22,403 bases of DNA, from positions 1-22,403 of the forward strand of contig BNVB01000039.1 in assembly GCA_025997795.1 (NCBI GenBank). Direction: 5' to 3'. Numbering within the stretch: the first letter of the stretch is position 1; every line of letters begins with the position of its first letter. Both the position numbers and the translations under genes were made by a program. This document shows, one piece after another, positions 1 through 8,386 of the stretch. The notes beneath the pieces were generated by a model that was not told the origin of the DNA, ran no database searches, and was given only the letters and a program-made list of their open reading frames with translations. This DNA is from Spirochaetia bacterium. Its GTDB lineage: Bacteria > Spirochaetota > Spirochaetia > Treponematales > Breznakiellaceae.

Positions 1-47
1 GGCTAAACTTGACCCATAAATCAAAAATGAAGAAGAAAAACCGCAAT

Positions 48-123
48 GGCGCCGAAGGCGACAAAGGAAGATGATGGACCTACCTCGAAGGTCTTCTCTT
101 CTCCTTTGCGCGCCTTGGTCGCC
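48..123. repeat. Long imperfect inverted repeat (hairpin)
   Basis: The arms at about 48-81 and 89-123 are imperfect reverse complements. Each begins or ends with a GGCG/CGCC block, then AAGGCG/CGCCTT, then CAAAGGA/TCCTTTG, and they close on a short loop around 82-88. The structure lies in a stretch with no convincing gene (1-376). No T-tract follows on either side, so it is not a clear intrinsic terminator. It could be a palindromic repeat of the REP or MITE kind, or the end of a unit lying outside the window. Confidence 0.5.
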
Positions 124-326
124 TCCTATGCGGTAAAAAAATCTTAATCCCTAATTTACTATACGCTAATTTATGAAAAACAATATGTCAAGTGTTTTCC
201 TTGCTTGGAGGGCAAATTCGTGTTATTTTGTTAGGAAATGTACCAGCTTGGCAAACTAACGATTCTTCCGGCAGAGAAGCTCTGTCCTGGACCGAAATTG
301 GATTTTTGGGCGGTTAAAAGCAGTAT

Positions 327-355
327 TTGACAGATGTATAAACATAGTATATACT
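327..355 (+). promoter_or_regulatory. mazEF promoter with overlapping palindromic operator
   Basis: A near-consensus sigma-70 promoter is present: TTGACA at 327-332, 17-nt spacer, TATACT at 350-355. A perfect 10-bp palindrome, AGTATATACT (346-355), covers the -10 box, and the related TATACTGTATA follows at 350-360. MazE-type antitoxins are known to autorepress through palindromes over their promoters, so this is a likely operator (inference). Confidence 0.75.
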
Positions 356-376
356 GTATAGACAGAGGTACAATGT

Positions 377-613
377 ATGGAAGCGGTTGCAAAAAAATGG
401 GGCAATAGTTTAGGAATAAGAATACCCAATTTAATTGTTAGGGAGTTATCTCTAAAGGATGGTTCCTTTGTGGACATAAGAAACACAGGGAATGAAATAA
501 TCATAAAACCGAGAGAAAAAACCCGCCTGGCAGATATGTTAAGTGGAATAAATGACAAAAATCTTCATGAAGAAGTAGAAACAGATGGACCAGTAGGAAA
601 TGAAATATGGTAA
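377..613 (+). CDS. mazE: MazE-like antitoxin, AbrB/SpoVT fold
   Basis: This 78-aa protein is the antitoxin of a type II toxin-antitoxin pair. It should bind its own promoter with its N-terminal swapped-hairpin domain and neutralise MazF with its C-terminal tail. The start 'AVAKKWGNSLGIRIP' (residues 3-17) is the typical MazE/AbrB opening, followed by a second beta segment with 'VDI' and 'NEIIIKP' (about 33-46). The acidic tail (about 50-78) fits the toxin-binding segment. GAGG at 365-368 is 8 nt before the ATG. The gene overlaps mazF by 7 nt and is much richer in A+T than the downstream desulfurase gene, which suggests horizontal acquisition. The family is clear; the function as a working antitoxin is inferred from the pairing. 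Confidence 0.88.
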   Translation: MEAVAKKWGNSLGIRIPNLIVRELSLKDGSFVDIRNTGNEIIIKPREKTRLADMLSGINDKNLHEEVETDGPVGNEIW

Positions 614-948
614 ATAATAATTATATACCCGACCGGGGTGATATTGTTTGGCTCAATTTTAATCCACAAACAGGGCATGAACAAAAAGGAAAAAGGCCTG
701 CAATAGTAATTTCTCCCAAAGAGTACAATAGAAAGGTAAATTTGGGATTGTTCTGTCCAATAACCAGTAAAGAAAAAAGTTATCCATTTGAAGTAAAAAT
801 CGCTAACGAAAAAATTATTGGTGTTGTATTATCCGATCAAATAAAAAGTCTTGATTGGACAAAAAGGGAAATAGAATATATTATAAAAGCAACCGAAGAA
901 GAAACATCTAAAGTTGTAGAAAAAATTAATATATTGATAAACGAATGA
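607..948 (+). CDS. mazF: MazF/PemK-family endoribonuclease toxin
   Basis: This 113-aa protein matches the length and pattern of MazF, a ribosome-independent mRNA interferase that cuts RNA at short sequences. Visible hallmarks are 'PDRGDIVWLNFNP' at 8-20, 'GHEQKGKRPAIVISP' at 23-37 and 'YPFEV' near residue 60. Arg30 in 'GKRPA' and Thr53 in 'PITS' correspond to the catalytic Arg and Thr of known MazF proteins. AGGA at 595-598 is 8 nt before the ATG. The gene follows mazE with a 7-nt overlap, and its stop codon overlaps the start of the cysteine desulfurase gene (ATGA, 945-948). Nothing looks broken, so the toxin is probably functional. Codon use is AT-rich, as in mazE. Confidence 0.92.
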   Translation: MVNNNYIPDRGDIVWLNFNPQTGHEQKGKRPAIVISPKEYNRKVNLGLFCPITSKEKSYPFEVKIANEKIIGVVLSDQIKSLDWTKREIEYIIKATEEETSKVVEKINILINE

Positions 949-2114
949 ATCTCCAAAAGCTCCCCCGATATTATTTTGACTGGGCCGCTTCGGCAGAGGG
1001 AAACCCCTCCTCCCGCCATGTTGAAGGCCGGGCTGCCAAAACAGCGCTGGAAAAAGCCCGGTCCGGATGTGCCCAGGCTCTGGGGGTAAAACCGGAAGAG
1101 CTGGTGTTTACCTCCGGCGGTACCGAAGCAAACGCCATCGTTCTTTTTTCCCTGCTCCGTAAAACCCGGCGGGCGGCCAGCGGGTCTCCGGCAGAATTAC
1201 TGTATTCGGCGGCGGAACATCCTTCTGTCCGGGAAAACTGCGCCGTACTGGAACAACTCGGTCTACCCTGCGCTGTTATTCCCCTTGAAAACGACGGCAG
1301 GGTAGCTGCGGCGGCGCTGGAAAAAATGCTGGCAAAAAACCCCGCTCCCCGGATGGCGGCAATTATGGCGGTGAACAACGAAACCGGCGCCGTCAACGAC
1401 ATGAAGGCCCTGGCGGCGGTGTTTCGCAGTCTTTCCCGTCCGCAGGTTCACCTCCACTGCGATCTGGTTCAGGCGGCGGGAAAAATTCCGGTAGACCTTT
1501 ATGACTGGGATATTGATTCCGCCTCGGTAAGCGCCCATAAACTGGGAGGGCCCCGGGGTATCGGATTACTCTGGCTTAAAAAGCCGCTTATACCCCTCAT
1601 ACAGGGAGGCGGCCAGGAAGGAACAATCCGGCCGGGTACGGAAAATACGGCCGGGGCGCTGGAATTGGCCAGGGTGCTGGAAGAGCGGGCCGGCGCTTCC
1701 CTAACGGCAGCTTACCAGGCGGCGGCGGAACGGATGAATGTTCTGATGTCATCGCTCCAAAAAACCGGAGCCTTTATCCCCATACCAAATAAGCGGGAAG
1801 ACGGCGATACCCGGTTTTCTCCCTGGATACTGCAATGCGCTTTTAAGAGCGCCTCCGGCGGAACTACGGGGCGTTTTATCCCCGGAGAGGTGATGGTCCG
1901 GGCACTGGACGAAAAAGGCTTTGCCGTCTCCACCGGTTCTGCCTGTTCGTTAAACAATACCAAAACGCTTAAAAAACGCTACGTCCTGGAAAGTATGGGG
2001 GTGGATTCAGAGACAAGCCTAGGGGGTATACGGATTTCCCAGGGCTGGTCCACCACCATGGAAGATATACAAGCCCTGGCGGAAGTTACGGCGGAATTGT
2101 GCCGTACGCTCTAA
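945..2114 (+). CDS. Cysteine desulfurase (NifS/IscS family, class V aminotransferase)
   Basis: A PLP-dependent enzyme that takes sulfur from L-cysteine, leaves alanine, and passes the persulfide to acceptors such as ThiI. Visible features are His91 in 'AAEHPSV', 'NNETG' at 144-148, Asp173 and Gln176 in 'HCDLVQAAGK', the Schiff-base Lys199 in 'SVSAHKLGGPRG', 'GGGQEGTIRPGTEN' at 221-234, and the catalytic Cys334 in 'STGSACSLNN'. At 389 aa the length is near normal. However, the N-terminal 'YYFDWAAS' (9-16) runs directly into 'GNPSSRH' (19-25), so the 15-20 residues that family members usually have between these motifs are missing. The ATG overlaps the mazF stop by 4 nt and has no clear ribosome binding site, so translational coupling is likely. 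It lies next to thiI, as nifZ does in Bacillus subtilis, which suggests ThiI is its partner. Which paralogue (iscS, nifS, nifZ) it is cannot be settled from the sequence. Confidence 0.88.
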   Translation: MNLQKLPRYYFDWAASAEGNPSSRHVEGRAAKTALEKARSGCAQALGVKPEELVFTSGGTEANAIVLFSLLRKTRRAASGSPAELLYSAAEHPSVRENCAVLEQLGLPCAVIPLENDGRVAAAALEKMLAKNPAPRMAAIMAVNNETGAVNDMKALAAVFRSLSRPQVHLHCDLVQAAGKIPVDLYDWDIDSASVSAHKLGGPRGIGLLWLKKPLIPLIQGGGQEGTIRPGTENTAGALELARVLEERAGASLTAAYQAAAERMNVLMSSLQKTGAFIPIPNKREDGDTRFSPWILQCAFKSASGGTTGRFIPGEVMVRALDEKGFAVSTGSACSLNNTKTLKKRYVLESMGVDSETSLGGIRISQGWSTTMEDIQALAEVTAELCRTL

Positions 2115-2136
2115 ACGTATATGCTTAAAAACTACC

Positions 2137-3336
2137 ATGAGCGAACGTACCTACCTTATCAAACTTGGCGAACTTACCCTTAAAGGGGGTAACCTTGAAA
2201 GTTTTGAACATATCCTTAGGCGGAATCTGGTAACCATGCTCCGCGCCCGTTCTCCCGGTTCCCGGATCGAAACACGGCCGGGCCGTTTTTATATACGCTG
2301 CGAGGAAGAAGCCGCCGCCGGGGTTGAGGAAGTACTTTCCCGCCTTATCGGTATTTCCGGCTGGGCCAGGGCAGAGCGGCGGGAAAAAACCGTGGATGCG
2401 GTACTGGCCGCGTGTGTGGAAGAAGGAAAAGCCCTCTGGGAAGCAGGCTGTACATCGTTTAAGGTAATTGCCCGGCGGGCGGATAAAAGTTTTCCCCTTA
2501 ACTCCCACGAAATTTGCTGTGCCGGAGGAGATGCCATAAGCGGGGCTTTTCCGGAATTGCGGGTACAGGTAAAAAACCCCCAGGGGATTATTTCGGTAGA
2601 AATTAGGGAAAAGGCCTACATATTCGGGCCGGGGAAAAAAGGCCGCCGGGGGCTTCCCGTGGGAAGCGCCGGACGGGGACTGCTGCTTCTTTCCGGGGGC
2701 ATCGATTCCCCCGTGGCGGGCTGCCTTATGGCAGGCCGGGGTATGGGGCTGGACGCGGTGTACTTTCACACGCCGCCCTATACATCACAGGAAGCGCTGG
2801 ACAAAACCATCCGGCTTGCGGAAATTATCGGGTCCTATGCCATGGGAATCCATCTTTATATTGTTAATTTTACGGCGGTACAAAAACGGATAGCCGAAAA
2901 AAGCCCCGCCGAATGGACCACGGTATTACTCCGCATGGCAATGATGGACGCCGCTTCTTCCATAACCCGGCGGACCCGGGCAAAATGTCTTATCACCGGG
3001 GAAAGCCTTTCCCAGGTGGCAAGCCAGACCATAGAAAACCTCACCTGTACCGAAAGCCGGGCCCGGCTTCCCGTTCTTAGGCCCCTTATCGGCATTGACA
3101 AAGAAGCGATCACCTCCCTGGCAAAAGATTTTGGTACCTACGAAACATCAATACTGCCCTTTGCGGACTGCTGTGTTCTCTTTAGCCCGGTCCACCCGGT
3201 ATTGCGGGGTACGGTAAACGAAGCCGCCGCCTTGTATGAAAGACTGGAATTATCCGGACTTTTATACGAGGCGCTTACAACGGCAGAGATACGGCGCTGC
3301 GGGTACTATGAACAGGGTCTTTCTAGTCGACCTTAA
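2137..3336 (+). CDS. thiI: ThiI, tRNA 4-thiouridine sulfurtransferase
   Basis: ThiI adenylates U8 of tRNA and replaces its oxygen with sulfur; in some bacteria it also supplies sulfur for the thiamine thiazole. Visible are the N-terminal ferredoxin-like segment ('LIKLGELTLKG', 7-17), a THUMP region at about 60-165, and the PP-loop ATP-binding motif 'LSGGIDSP' at 185-192. 'GESLSQVASQT' (288-298) and 'FADCCVLFSPVHP' (342-354) follow; the Cys345/Cys346 pair sits in the conserved cysteine motif. The 399-aa length shows there is no C-terminal rhodanese domain, as in the short ThiI of Gram-positive bacteria, so sulfur probably comes straight from the adjacent desulfurase. The gene starts 22 nt after the desulfurase stop with only a weak ribosome binding site. 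Its last 14 nt overlap the end of the convergent chemoreceptor gene. Confidence 0.94.
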   Translation: MSERTYLIKLGELTLKGGNLESFEHILRRNLVTMLRARSPGSRIETRPGRFYIRCEEEAAAGVEEVLSRLIGISGWARAERREKTVDAVLAACVEEGKALWEAGCTSFKVIARRADKSFPLNSHEICCAGGDAISGAFPELRVQVKNPQGIISVEIREKAYIFGPGKKGRRGLPVGSAGRGLLLLSGGIDSPVAGCLMAGRGMGLDAVYFHTPPYTSQEALDKTIRLAEIIGSYAMGIHLYIVNFTAVQKRIAEKSPAEWTTVLLRMAMMDAASSITRRTRAKCLITGESLSQVASQTIENLTCTESRARLPVLRPLIGIDKEAITSLAKDFGTYETSILPFADCCVLFSPVHPVLRGTVNEAAALYERLELSGLLYEALTTAEIRRCGYYEQGLSSRP

Positions 3337-6244
3337 ACCGGGCAATTTCTTCGCTTAAAGCGCCAATGTCCTGTTTGTTTTCCCGGGTAATTTCATTTAC
3401 CCGGGTAATGGCGCTGGTAATTTTTTCAGCGCCCTCTGTCATTTCATCCATACTGCCCGCCACTTCGCTGGTAATCCGTTTTAGATCACTGCTTTGTTTC
3501 ATCACTTCCCTGCTTTCGTCGGACATTCCGGCGGAAGCCTGCTGAACCAAACCGGTTACCGAATTAAGCTGGGTTACCGCATCAAGAATATGCCGGCTTC
3601 CCACTTCTTGTTCTTCCATGGCATTACGGATCTGTGCTTCCTGATCCGACACAACCTGCACTTCATGTTCCATGGCAGAAAACCGTTCCAGCACAATGGC
3701 GGTAGATCTGGTAATTGAATCAATGGAACCCTTTATTTTTTTAAGTACCGAGCTGATTGTCTTTGACTGCTGCCCGGAATTTTCCGCCAGCTTGCGGATT
3801 TCATCGGCAACCACGGCAAAACCCTTGCCCGATTCCCCCGCATGGGCCGCTTCAATGGCGGCGTTCATGGAAAGAAGATTGGTCTGACTGGCAATATTTT
3901 GCATTACCGAGTTGATCTCCAAAAGCCCTTCGGATTCTTTGGCTATTTCCCCTATTTCCTCCGACACCTTTTGCAGATCCGTCCGGCCAATTTCGGAAGA
4001 TTCCGCCAGGGTGGTAATATTTGCGGTATTTTTAACCAGGGTATCCGTAACCGAGCGGATATTGGCAAGCATCTCTTCAATGGCCGAAGAAGACTGGGCA
4101 ACACTATCGGCCTGGACAGTGATGTGGCCGTTCAGCTTATCCAGCCCTTCAATAATCCGGTCAATTTCTTCGCTTAAAGCGCCAATGTCCTGTTTGTTTT
4201 CCCGGGTAATTTCATTTACCCGGGTAATGGCGCTGGTAATTTTTTCAGCGCCCTCTGTCATTTCATCCATACTGCCCGCCACTTCGCTGGTAATCCGTTT
4301 TAGATCACTGCTTTGTTTCATCACTTCCCTGCTTTCGTCGGACATTCCGGCGGAAGCCTGCTGAACCAAACCGGTTACCGAATTAAGCTGGGTTACCGCA
4401 TCAAGAATATGCCGGCTTCCCACTTCTTGTTCTTCCATGGCATTACGGATCTGTGCTTCCTGATCCGACACAACCTGCACTTCATGTTCCATGGCAGAAA
4501 ACCGTTCCAGCACAATGGCGGTAGATCTGGTAATTGAATCAATGGAACCCTTTATTTTTTTAAGTACCGAGCTGATTGTCTTTGACTGCTGCCCGGAATT
4601 TTCCGCCAGCTTGCGGATTTCATCGGCAACCACGGCAAAACCCTTGCCCGATTCCCCCGCATGGGCCGCTTCAATGGCGGCGTTCATGGAAAGAAGATTG
4701 GTCTGACTGGCAATATTTTGCATTACCGAGTTGATCTCCAAAAGCCCTTCGGATTCTTTGGCTATTTCCCCTATTTCCTCCGACACCTTTTGCAGATCCG
4801 TCCGGCCAATTTCGGAAGATTCCGCCAGGGTGGTAATATTTGCGGTATTTTTAACCAGGGTATCCGTAACCGAGCGGATATTGGCAAGCATCTCTTCAAT
4901 GGCCGAAGAAGACTGGGCAACACTATCGGCCTGGACAGTGATGTGGCCGTTCAGCTTATCCAGCCCTTCAATAATCCGGTCCATGGCCCCGGTTGCGGCG
5001 TTTACCTCGTCTCCCTGGGTTAAAACCCGGCCGCGCATATTTCCTATATTACTGTTGATTGTTCCAATGGCGGCGGCGGTATCTGTCATGGTGGCGTTTA
5101 ATTCATCGCTGGTATCGGAAAGTGAAAAAACCTGCCCCTTAATGCCCTTTAAAAGGGCCGTCATCTTTTCAAAGGTCAGGTTAAAAAATTCCGCCAGTGT
5201 TCCAATTTCATCATTGTGCCGGACATTAAGTTTTCTGGTTAAATCCCAGTCTGACGAAATTTGGGTAAGCGCCGTTACCATTCCGTTAAGGGGTTTTAAA
5301 AAGCCGGAAATAGAAACCTGGAAGATAACAAAGACAAGAAGGATAACGGCCATTACCGCAAGAAAAAGTCCTGTCATGGCGGTTTTTAGATAATCCGCCG
5401 CTGTAATGGGTTCAATGACGGTTATATACCAGCCCAGCGCAGAAACCTGCCCAACGGCGATTTCTCCCTCGCCGGCGCTGAAAAGTTGAATGTCGGCGGA
5501 AGAGCTGTTTTTTATCCGTTCAAGTATCTCTCTGCCGGTATCGCCAAGTTCATCGGCGATATTTTTTTTCTCCGCCACAAGACTGGTATCCCTGGCGCCG
5601 GTTATTTCTCCGGCGGCGTTAAAGAAATAAAGGGCCCCATTGCCGGAATAATTTTTATAAATGGAATCAATGAAGGCCGAAAGATCAATCCCGGTACCCA
5701 GCATACCAATGGGTGTACCATCGTCAAAAACCGGGGCGTTAATCCAAAGGCTTATTTTCTCCAGTTCCGGATTATAATTGATGTTAAAATTGTATTTTTC
5801 CGTTTCCCTCAGGGTCATATGATACCAGTAACTGCCCGGATCCTCGGGATCAACCGTGTACACATAGGCATCGTCAGAATAAAACTTTTTGTCCGTATCG
5901 CTTACCCAAAAAACCGTATTGGCGGCAAAAGCCCGGCGGTATCCGGCAATTTCTTCCAGCGCCACGGGCGCCAGTTCCGGATCATCGGGAGTGTGAAAAT
6001 AACGTTTTATGAGGGGGGAATCTGCCATTTTAAGGGCAATGGCAATTTCGCTGTTTACCGATGTTTCAAGTTTAATCCGTTCTATTTCCGTTGCCTGGCC
6101 CAGTTCGGCGCTTTTACCGGAACGAACAACTTTGGCCATGGAAAACATAAAAGCGGCGCTTCCGCCGGTAAGAATGACCAGAAAAAAAATCAGGGAAAAA
6201 ATAAAAAAACGCCGCTTAATAGAGCCCCGTTTGCTGCTTTTCAT
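3323..6244 (-). CDS. Methyl-accepting chemotaxis protein with tandemly duplicated signalling domain
   Basis: A 973-aa membrane chemoreceptor. There is a first transmembrane helix at about 13-36 and a large periplasmic sensor at 37-285 that looks like a double-Cache domain ('FWVSDTDKKFYSDD', 112-125; 'LWINAPVFDDGTPIGMLGTG', 166-185). A second transmembrane helix follows at about 287-313, then a HAMP domain at about 314-368, and then the cytoplasmic signalling region. The CheA/CheW-contacting hairpin tip ('QTNLLSMNAAIEAAHAGES') occurs twice, because residues 422-694 are repeated exactly as 695-967. Removing one copy leaves about 700 aa, an ordinary receptor length. No CheR-binding pentapeptide is evident at the C-terminus ('ARFKVD'). 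AGGAGG lies just upstream of the ATG. This is the last gene of the minus-strand operon, 27 nt after the NHL gene, and it converges on thiI with a 14-nt overlap. The ligand cannot be deduced. Confidence 0.93.
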   Translation of the reverse strand: MKSSKRGSIKRRFFIFSLIFFLVILTGGSAAFMFSMAKVVRSGKSAELGQATEIERIKLETSVNSEIAIALKMADSPLIKRYFHTPDDPELAPVALEEIAGYRRAFAANTVFWVSDTDKKFYSDDAYVYTVDPEDPGSYWYHMTLRETEKYNFNINYNPELEKISLWINAPVFDDGTPIGMLGTGIDLSAFIDSIYKNYSGNGALYFFNAAGEITGARDTSLVAEKKNIADELGDTGREILERIKNSSSADIQLFSAGEGEIAVGQVSALGWYITVIEPITAADYLKTAMTGLFLAVMAVILLVFVIFQVSISGFLKPLNGMVTALTQISSDWDLTRKLNVRHNDEIGTLAEFFNLTFEKMTALLKGIKGQVFSLSDTSDELNATMTDTAAAIGTINSNIGNMRGRVLTQGDEVNAATGAMDRIIEGLDKLNGHITVQADSVAQSSSAIEEMLANIRSVTDTLVKNTANITTLAESSEIGRTDLQKVSEEIGEIAKESEGLLEINSVMQNIASQTNLLSMNAAIEAAHAGESGKGFAVVADEIRKLAENSGQQSKTISSVLKKIKGSIDSITRSTAIVLERFSAMEHEVQVVSDQEAQIRNAMEEQEVGSRHILDAVTQLNSVTGLVQQASAGMSDESREVMKQSSDLKRITSEVAGSMDEMTEGAEKITSAITRVNEITRENKQDIGALSEEIDRIIEGLDKLNGHITVQADSVAQSSSAIEEMLANIRSVTDTLVKNTANITTLAESSEIGRTDLQKVSEEIGEIAKESEGLLEINSVMQNIASQTNLLSMNAAIEAAHAGESGKGFAVVADEIRKLAENSGQQSKTISSVLKKIKGSIDSITRSTAIVLERFSAMEHEVQVVSDQEAQIRNAMEEQEVGSRHILDAVTQLNSVTGLVQQASAGMSDESREVMKQSSDLKRITSEVAGSMDEMTEGAEKITSAITRVNEITRENKQDIGALSEEIARFKVD
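3343..4161. repeat. 819-bp tandem repeat, copy 1 (within chemoreceptor gene)
   Basis: This unit recurs immediately at 4162-4980. Every segment compared is identical, and both copies give the same 273-residue translation. CCGG occurs at all three junctions (3338-3341, 4157-4160, 4976-4979), a short homology that could have guided the duplication. 819 bp is a whole number of codons and 273 residues is exactly 39 heptads. Confidence 0.95.
4162..4980. repeat. 819-bp tandem repeat, copy 2 (within chemoreceptor gene)
   Basis: Second copy of the unit at 3343-4161. In the coding direction it is the upstream copy and encodes residues 422-694 of the receptor. The identity ends at 4981/4982, where the sequence continues into the unique part of the receptor. 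Confidence 0.95.
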
Positions 6245-6271
6245 TGTACAGCCTCCTGCCGAATCTTCATA

Positions 6272-8386
6272 CTATTCTAACGGGGCAAAATAACCAATCC
6301 GGTCCCGCCCTGAACGTTCCATCAGGTACACTTCCGCTTCCACCGGAAGCATATCACGGCCAAAGTTTGTTTGCAGCAAAGAACGGTAACTAAGGGCATA
6401 GGAACCAGAACCCTTTGTTACGATGGACCTGACAACGGGTCCTATTCCGGCAGGCTGATAGAGGTACACTATTTCGCCTCCGGTTTCTTCGCAGAGATAA
6501 CGGAGTTCATCCCCCGCCGGGCCGTCTCCCACAATCACCCCATAAAAGCTTATGCCGTTGTTGGCCAGGTACGCGGCCAGTTCGGAAAGGCTGTACTGTT
6601 CAAAGGCCAGTTCGCCTATACTGCCTGTTCCCACAAAGATCACTGCCCGCTTTTTTTCGCCCCCCAGCAGATCGCCGGCGGCCAGACGAAGGGCGGTATC
6701 AAAACGCCACCGGGGGGTGTAATTCCCCGCCCGGGCGGCTGCGGCCAATGCAGAAGCGCTTGGACCAAGCTGTTCCTTTACGGGGGTTTCCCCGGCGGAG
6801 ATAAGGGATACAATGCGGGGGGCGGGAATACCGGAAGCGGCGCTCCCGTTTATGTCCCGCAGGGCCGCCGTTAGATTATCTTTTAAAAGCGTTGTACCGC
6901 CGGACCGTTCCATTACCACCGAAACATCATAGCGGGTTGAAAGGTACGCTGCGCCAAGAAAATTCTGCTGCGCCGCGGGGCGGTTCCGTTCGCTTATCAT
7001 AAAGTTACGGGCATCAAGGCCCAATACCGGGCGGCGGCTTCGGTCCTGAACAGAAAGCTCCACCGTTACATTGGGAAAGCTGTCGGCAATAACCCGGTCT
7101 ATCTGGACAAAGAAACCCGATGCCATGTCCTCTGCGGAACTCATCAGCGTTACTTCATCCCCTGCAAAATTCGCCGCCAGGATATTGCCGTTGCTGTCCG
7201 CCCCGGCTCCGGTAATACGGACCCTGCCGCCCCCAAGTACGCCCATTTCGCGGATAATGGAAGAATCGGGATCGATCAACAGTATACGGCTGGTATCTGC
7301 CACCAGGAGCCGTCCCCGGACAATGCGGATACTTTCCGGGCCGCCAAGGCCCGATTCAACAAGGACCCCCAGGTAAGCGCCGTTCCGGTCAAAGGTATAG
7401 ATTTTTTTGGAAACGCCGTCTGCTACAAAAACCCGTTCATCCATACAGGCAATGCCCGTGGGAGAAAGAAAACCGCTAAAGTCCGTTTCAAGGGAAAAAC
7501 CGGCGGGTTTTCTGCCAAAGGAAAAAAGAAAATTTCCTTCGGGATCAAATTTGGAGATCCGCCGGTTGCCGTAATCTACCACATAGAGGTAACCGTCATT
7601 GTCCACCGCCAGGTTCTGGGGGCCCACAAACTGGCCTTCACCAATGCCCTTGCTTCCTATGTAGGAAAGCCAGTTTCCGCCCGCGCCAAGGACGCTGACC
7701 CGGCCGCCGCGGTATTCGGAAACATACAAGCGGCCGTCGGGGGCCTTAACCACATCGTAGGGCCGGTCAAAACCATTGATCGGCCCCCGGGTCCGCTGAC
7801 GGATAAGGCCGTTTACATCAATCCTGACCAGTTCATTACTGCCGTAGGCCGCCACCCAGGCGGTTCCATCATCCAGGGGCAATACCGCCGTTGGCTGGCG
7901 GAAATAAATGGCCGCGGCGGTTCTGCCGGGGTAGCGGCCCGCTTCTACATAACGCAGATCTTCTTCCATAAATTGCAGGAGGCTCCGGCGGTTACGGATC
8001 GTCTCGATGCGGCTGCGGATAAGTATCTGGTCTGCGGAGGAAGGGCTCCGTTCGGCGGCATAATTCCACTGCCGGATGGCGGTATCTTCAAAGCCCGAAC
8101 GGTAGTAAGCCCTGCCCAGCCAGTCCAGAACCAGGGGATCGCCGGGACGGAACGAGTTGGCCCGTTCAAAGGAATTGATCGCCTCGTTAAAGGCATAACG
8201 GTAATAGGACTGAACGCCGATACGGAATTCATTCTGGGCATTGATAGTATCTGTTAAGGAACCGGAATTGCCCGGCTGGAGATAATTCGGCCCCGAACCG
8301 GTATTGCTGGTCTGGGCCTGGGCATGAAGCGTAAAAGCGGCAAAGAAGGAGGCGCACAAAAACATAAAACGGTTTAGTTGTTTCAT
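6272..8386 (-). CDS. Secreted TPR / NHL beta-propeller / VWA-like protein
   Basis: A 704-aa exported protein of unknown role. A signal peptide is visible at 1-24 (basic start, 'FMFLCASFFAAFTLHAQA'). TPR-like helices follow at about 50-130. A six-bladed NHL-type propeller spans about 165-415, with repeats such as 'FDRPYDVVKAPDGRLYVSEY' and 'PQNLAVDNDGYLYVVDYGNR'. The C-terminal part (about 425-704) resembles VWA-related domains: 'LSVQDRSRRPVLGLDARNF' precedes a Rossmann-like beta strand. The metal site is degenerate, reading 'MERSGG' (492-497) where active VWA domains have DxSxS. The ATG overlaps the stop of the upstream TPR gene by one base (TAATG), with GAGG just before it, so the two are translationally coupled. 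A scaffold or envelope-assembly role is an inference from domains only. Confidence 0.75.
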   Translation of the reverse strand: MKQLNRFMFLCASFFAAFTLHAQAQTSNTGSGPNYLQPGNSGSLTDTINAQNEFRIGVQSYYRYAFNEAINSFERANSFRPGDPLVLDWLGRAYYRSGFEDTAIRQWNYAAERSPSSADQILIRSRIETIRNRRSLLQFMEEDLRYVEAGRYPGRTAAAIYFRQPTAVLPLDDGTAWVAAYGSNELVRIDVNGLIRQRTRGPINGFDRPYDVVKAPDGRLYVSEYRGGRVSVLGAGGNWLSYIGSKGIGEGQFVGPQNLAVDNDGYLYVVDYGNRRISKFDPEGNFLFSFGRKPAGFSLETDFSGFLSPTGIACMDERVFVADGVSKKIYTFDRNGAYLGVLVESGLGGPESIRIVRGRLLVADTSRILLIDPDSSIIREMGVLGGGRVRITGAGADSNGNILAANFAGDEVTLMSSAEDMASGFFVQIDRVIADSFPNVTVELSVQDRSRRPVLGLDARNFMISERNRPAAQQNFLGAAYLSTRYDVSVVMERSGGTTLLKDNLTAALRDINGSAASGIPAPRIVSLISAGETPVKEQLGPSASALAAAARAGNYTPRWRFDTALRLAAGDLLGGEKKRAVIFVGTGSIGELAFEQYSLSELAAYLANNGISFYGVIVGDGPAGDELRYLCEETGGEIVYLYQPAGIGPVVRSIVTKGSGSYALSYRSLLQTNFGRDMLPVEAEVYLMERSGRDRIGYFAPLE

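Noticed and set aside
3494..5023. Pairs of identical plus-strand frames repeated every 819 nt
   Set aside because: They are antisense shadows of the duplicated signalling domain and carry no independent coding evidence.
5486..6280. 264-codon plus-strand frame opposite the chemoreceptor sensor domain
   Set aside because: It is a shadow of the receptor gene: no ribosome binding site, unlikely composition, and the receptor frame has strong domain evidence.
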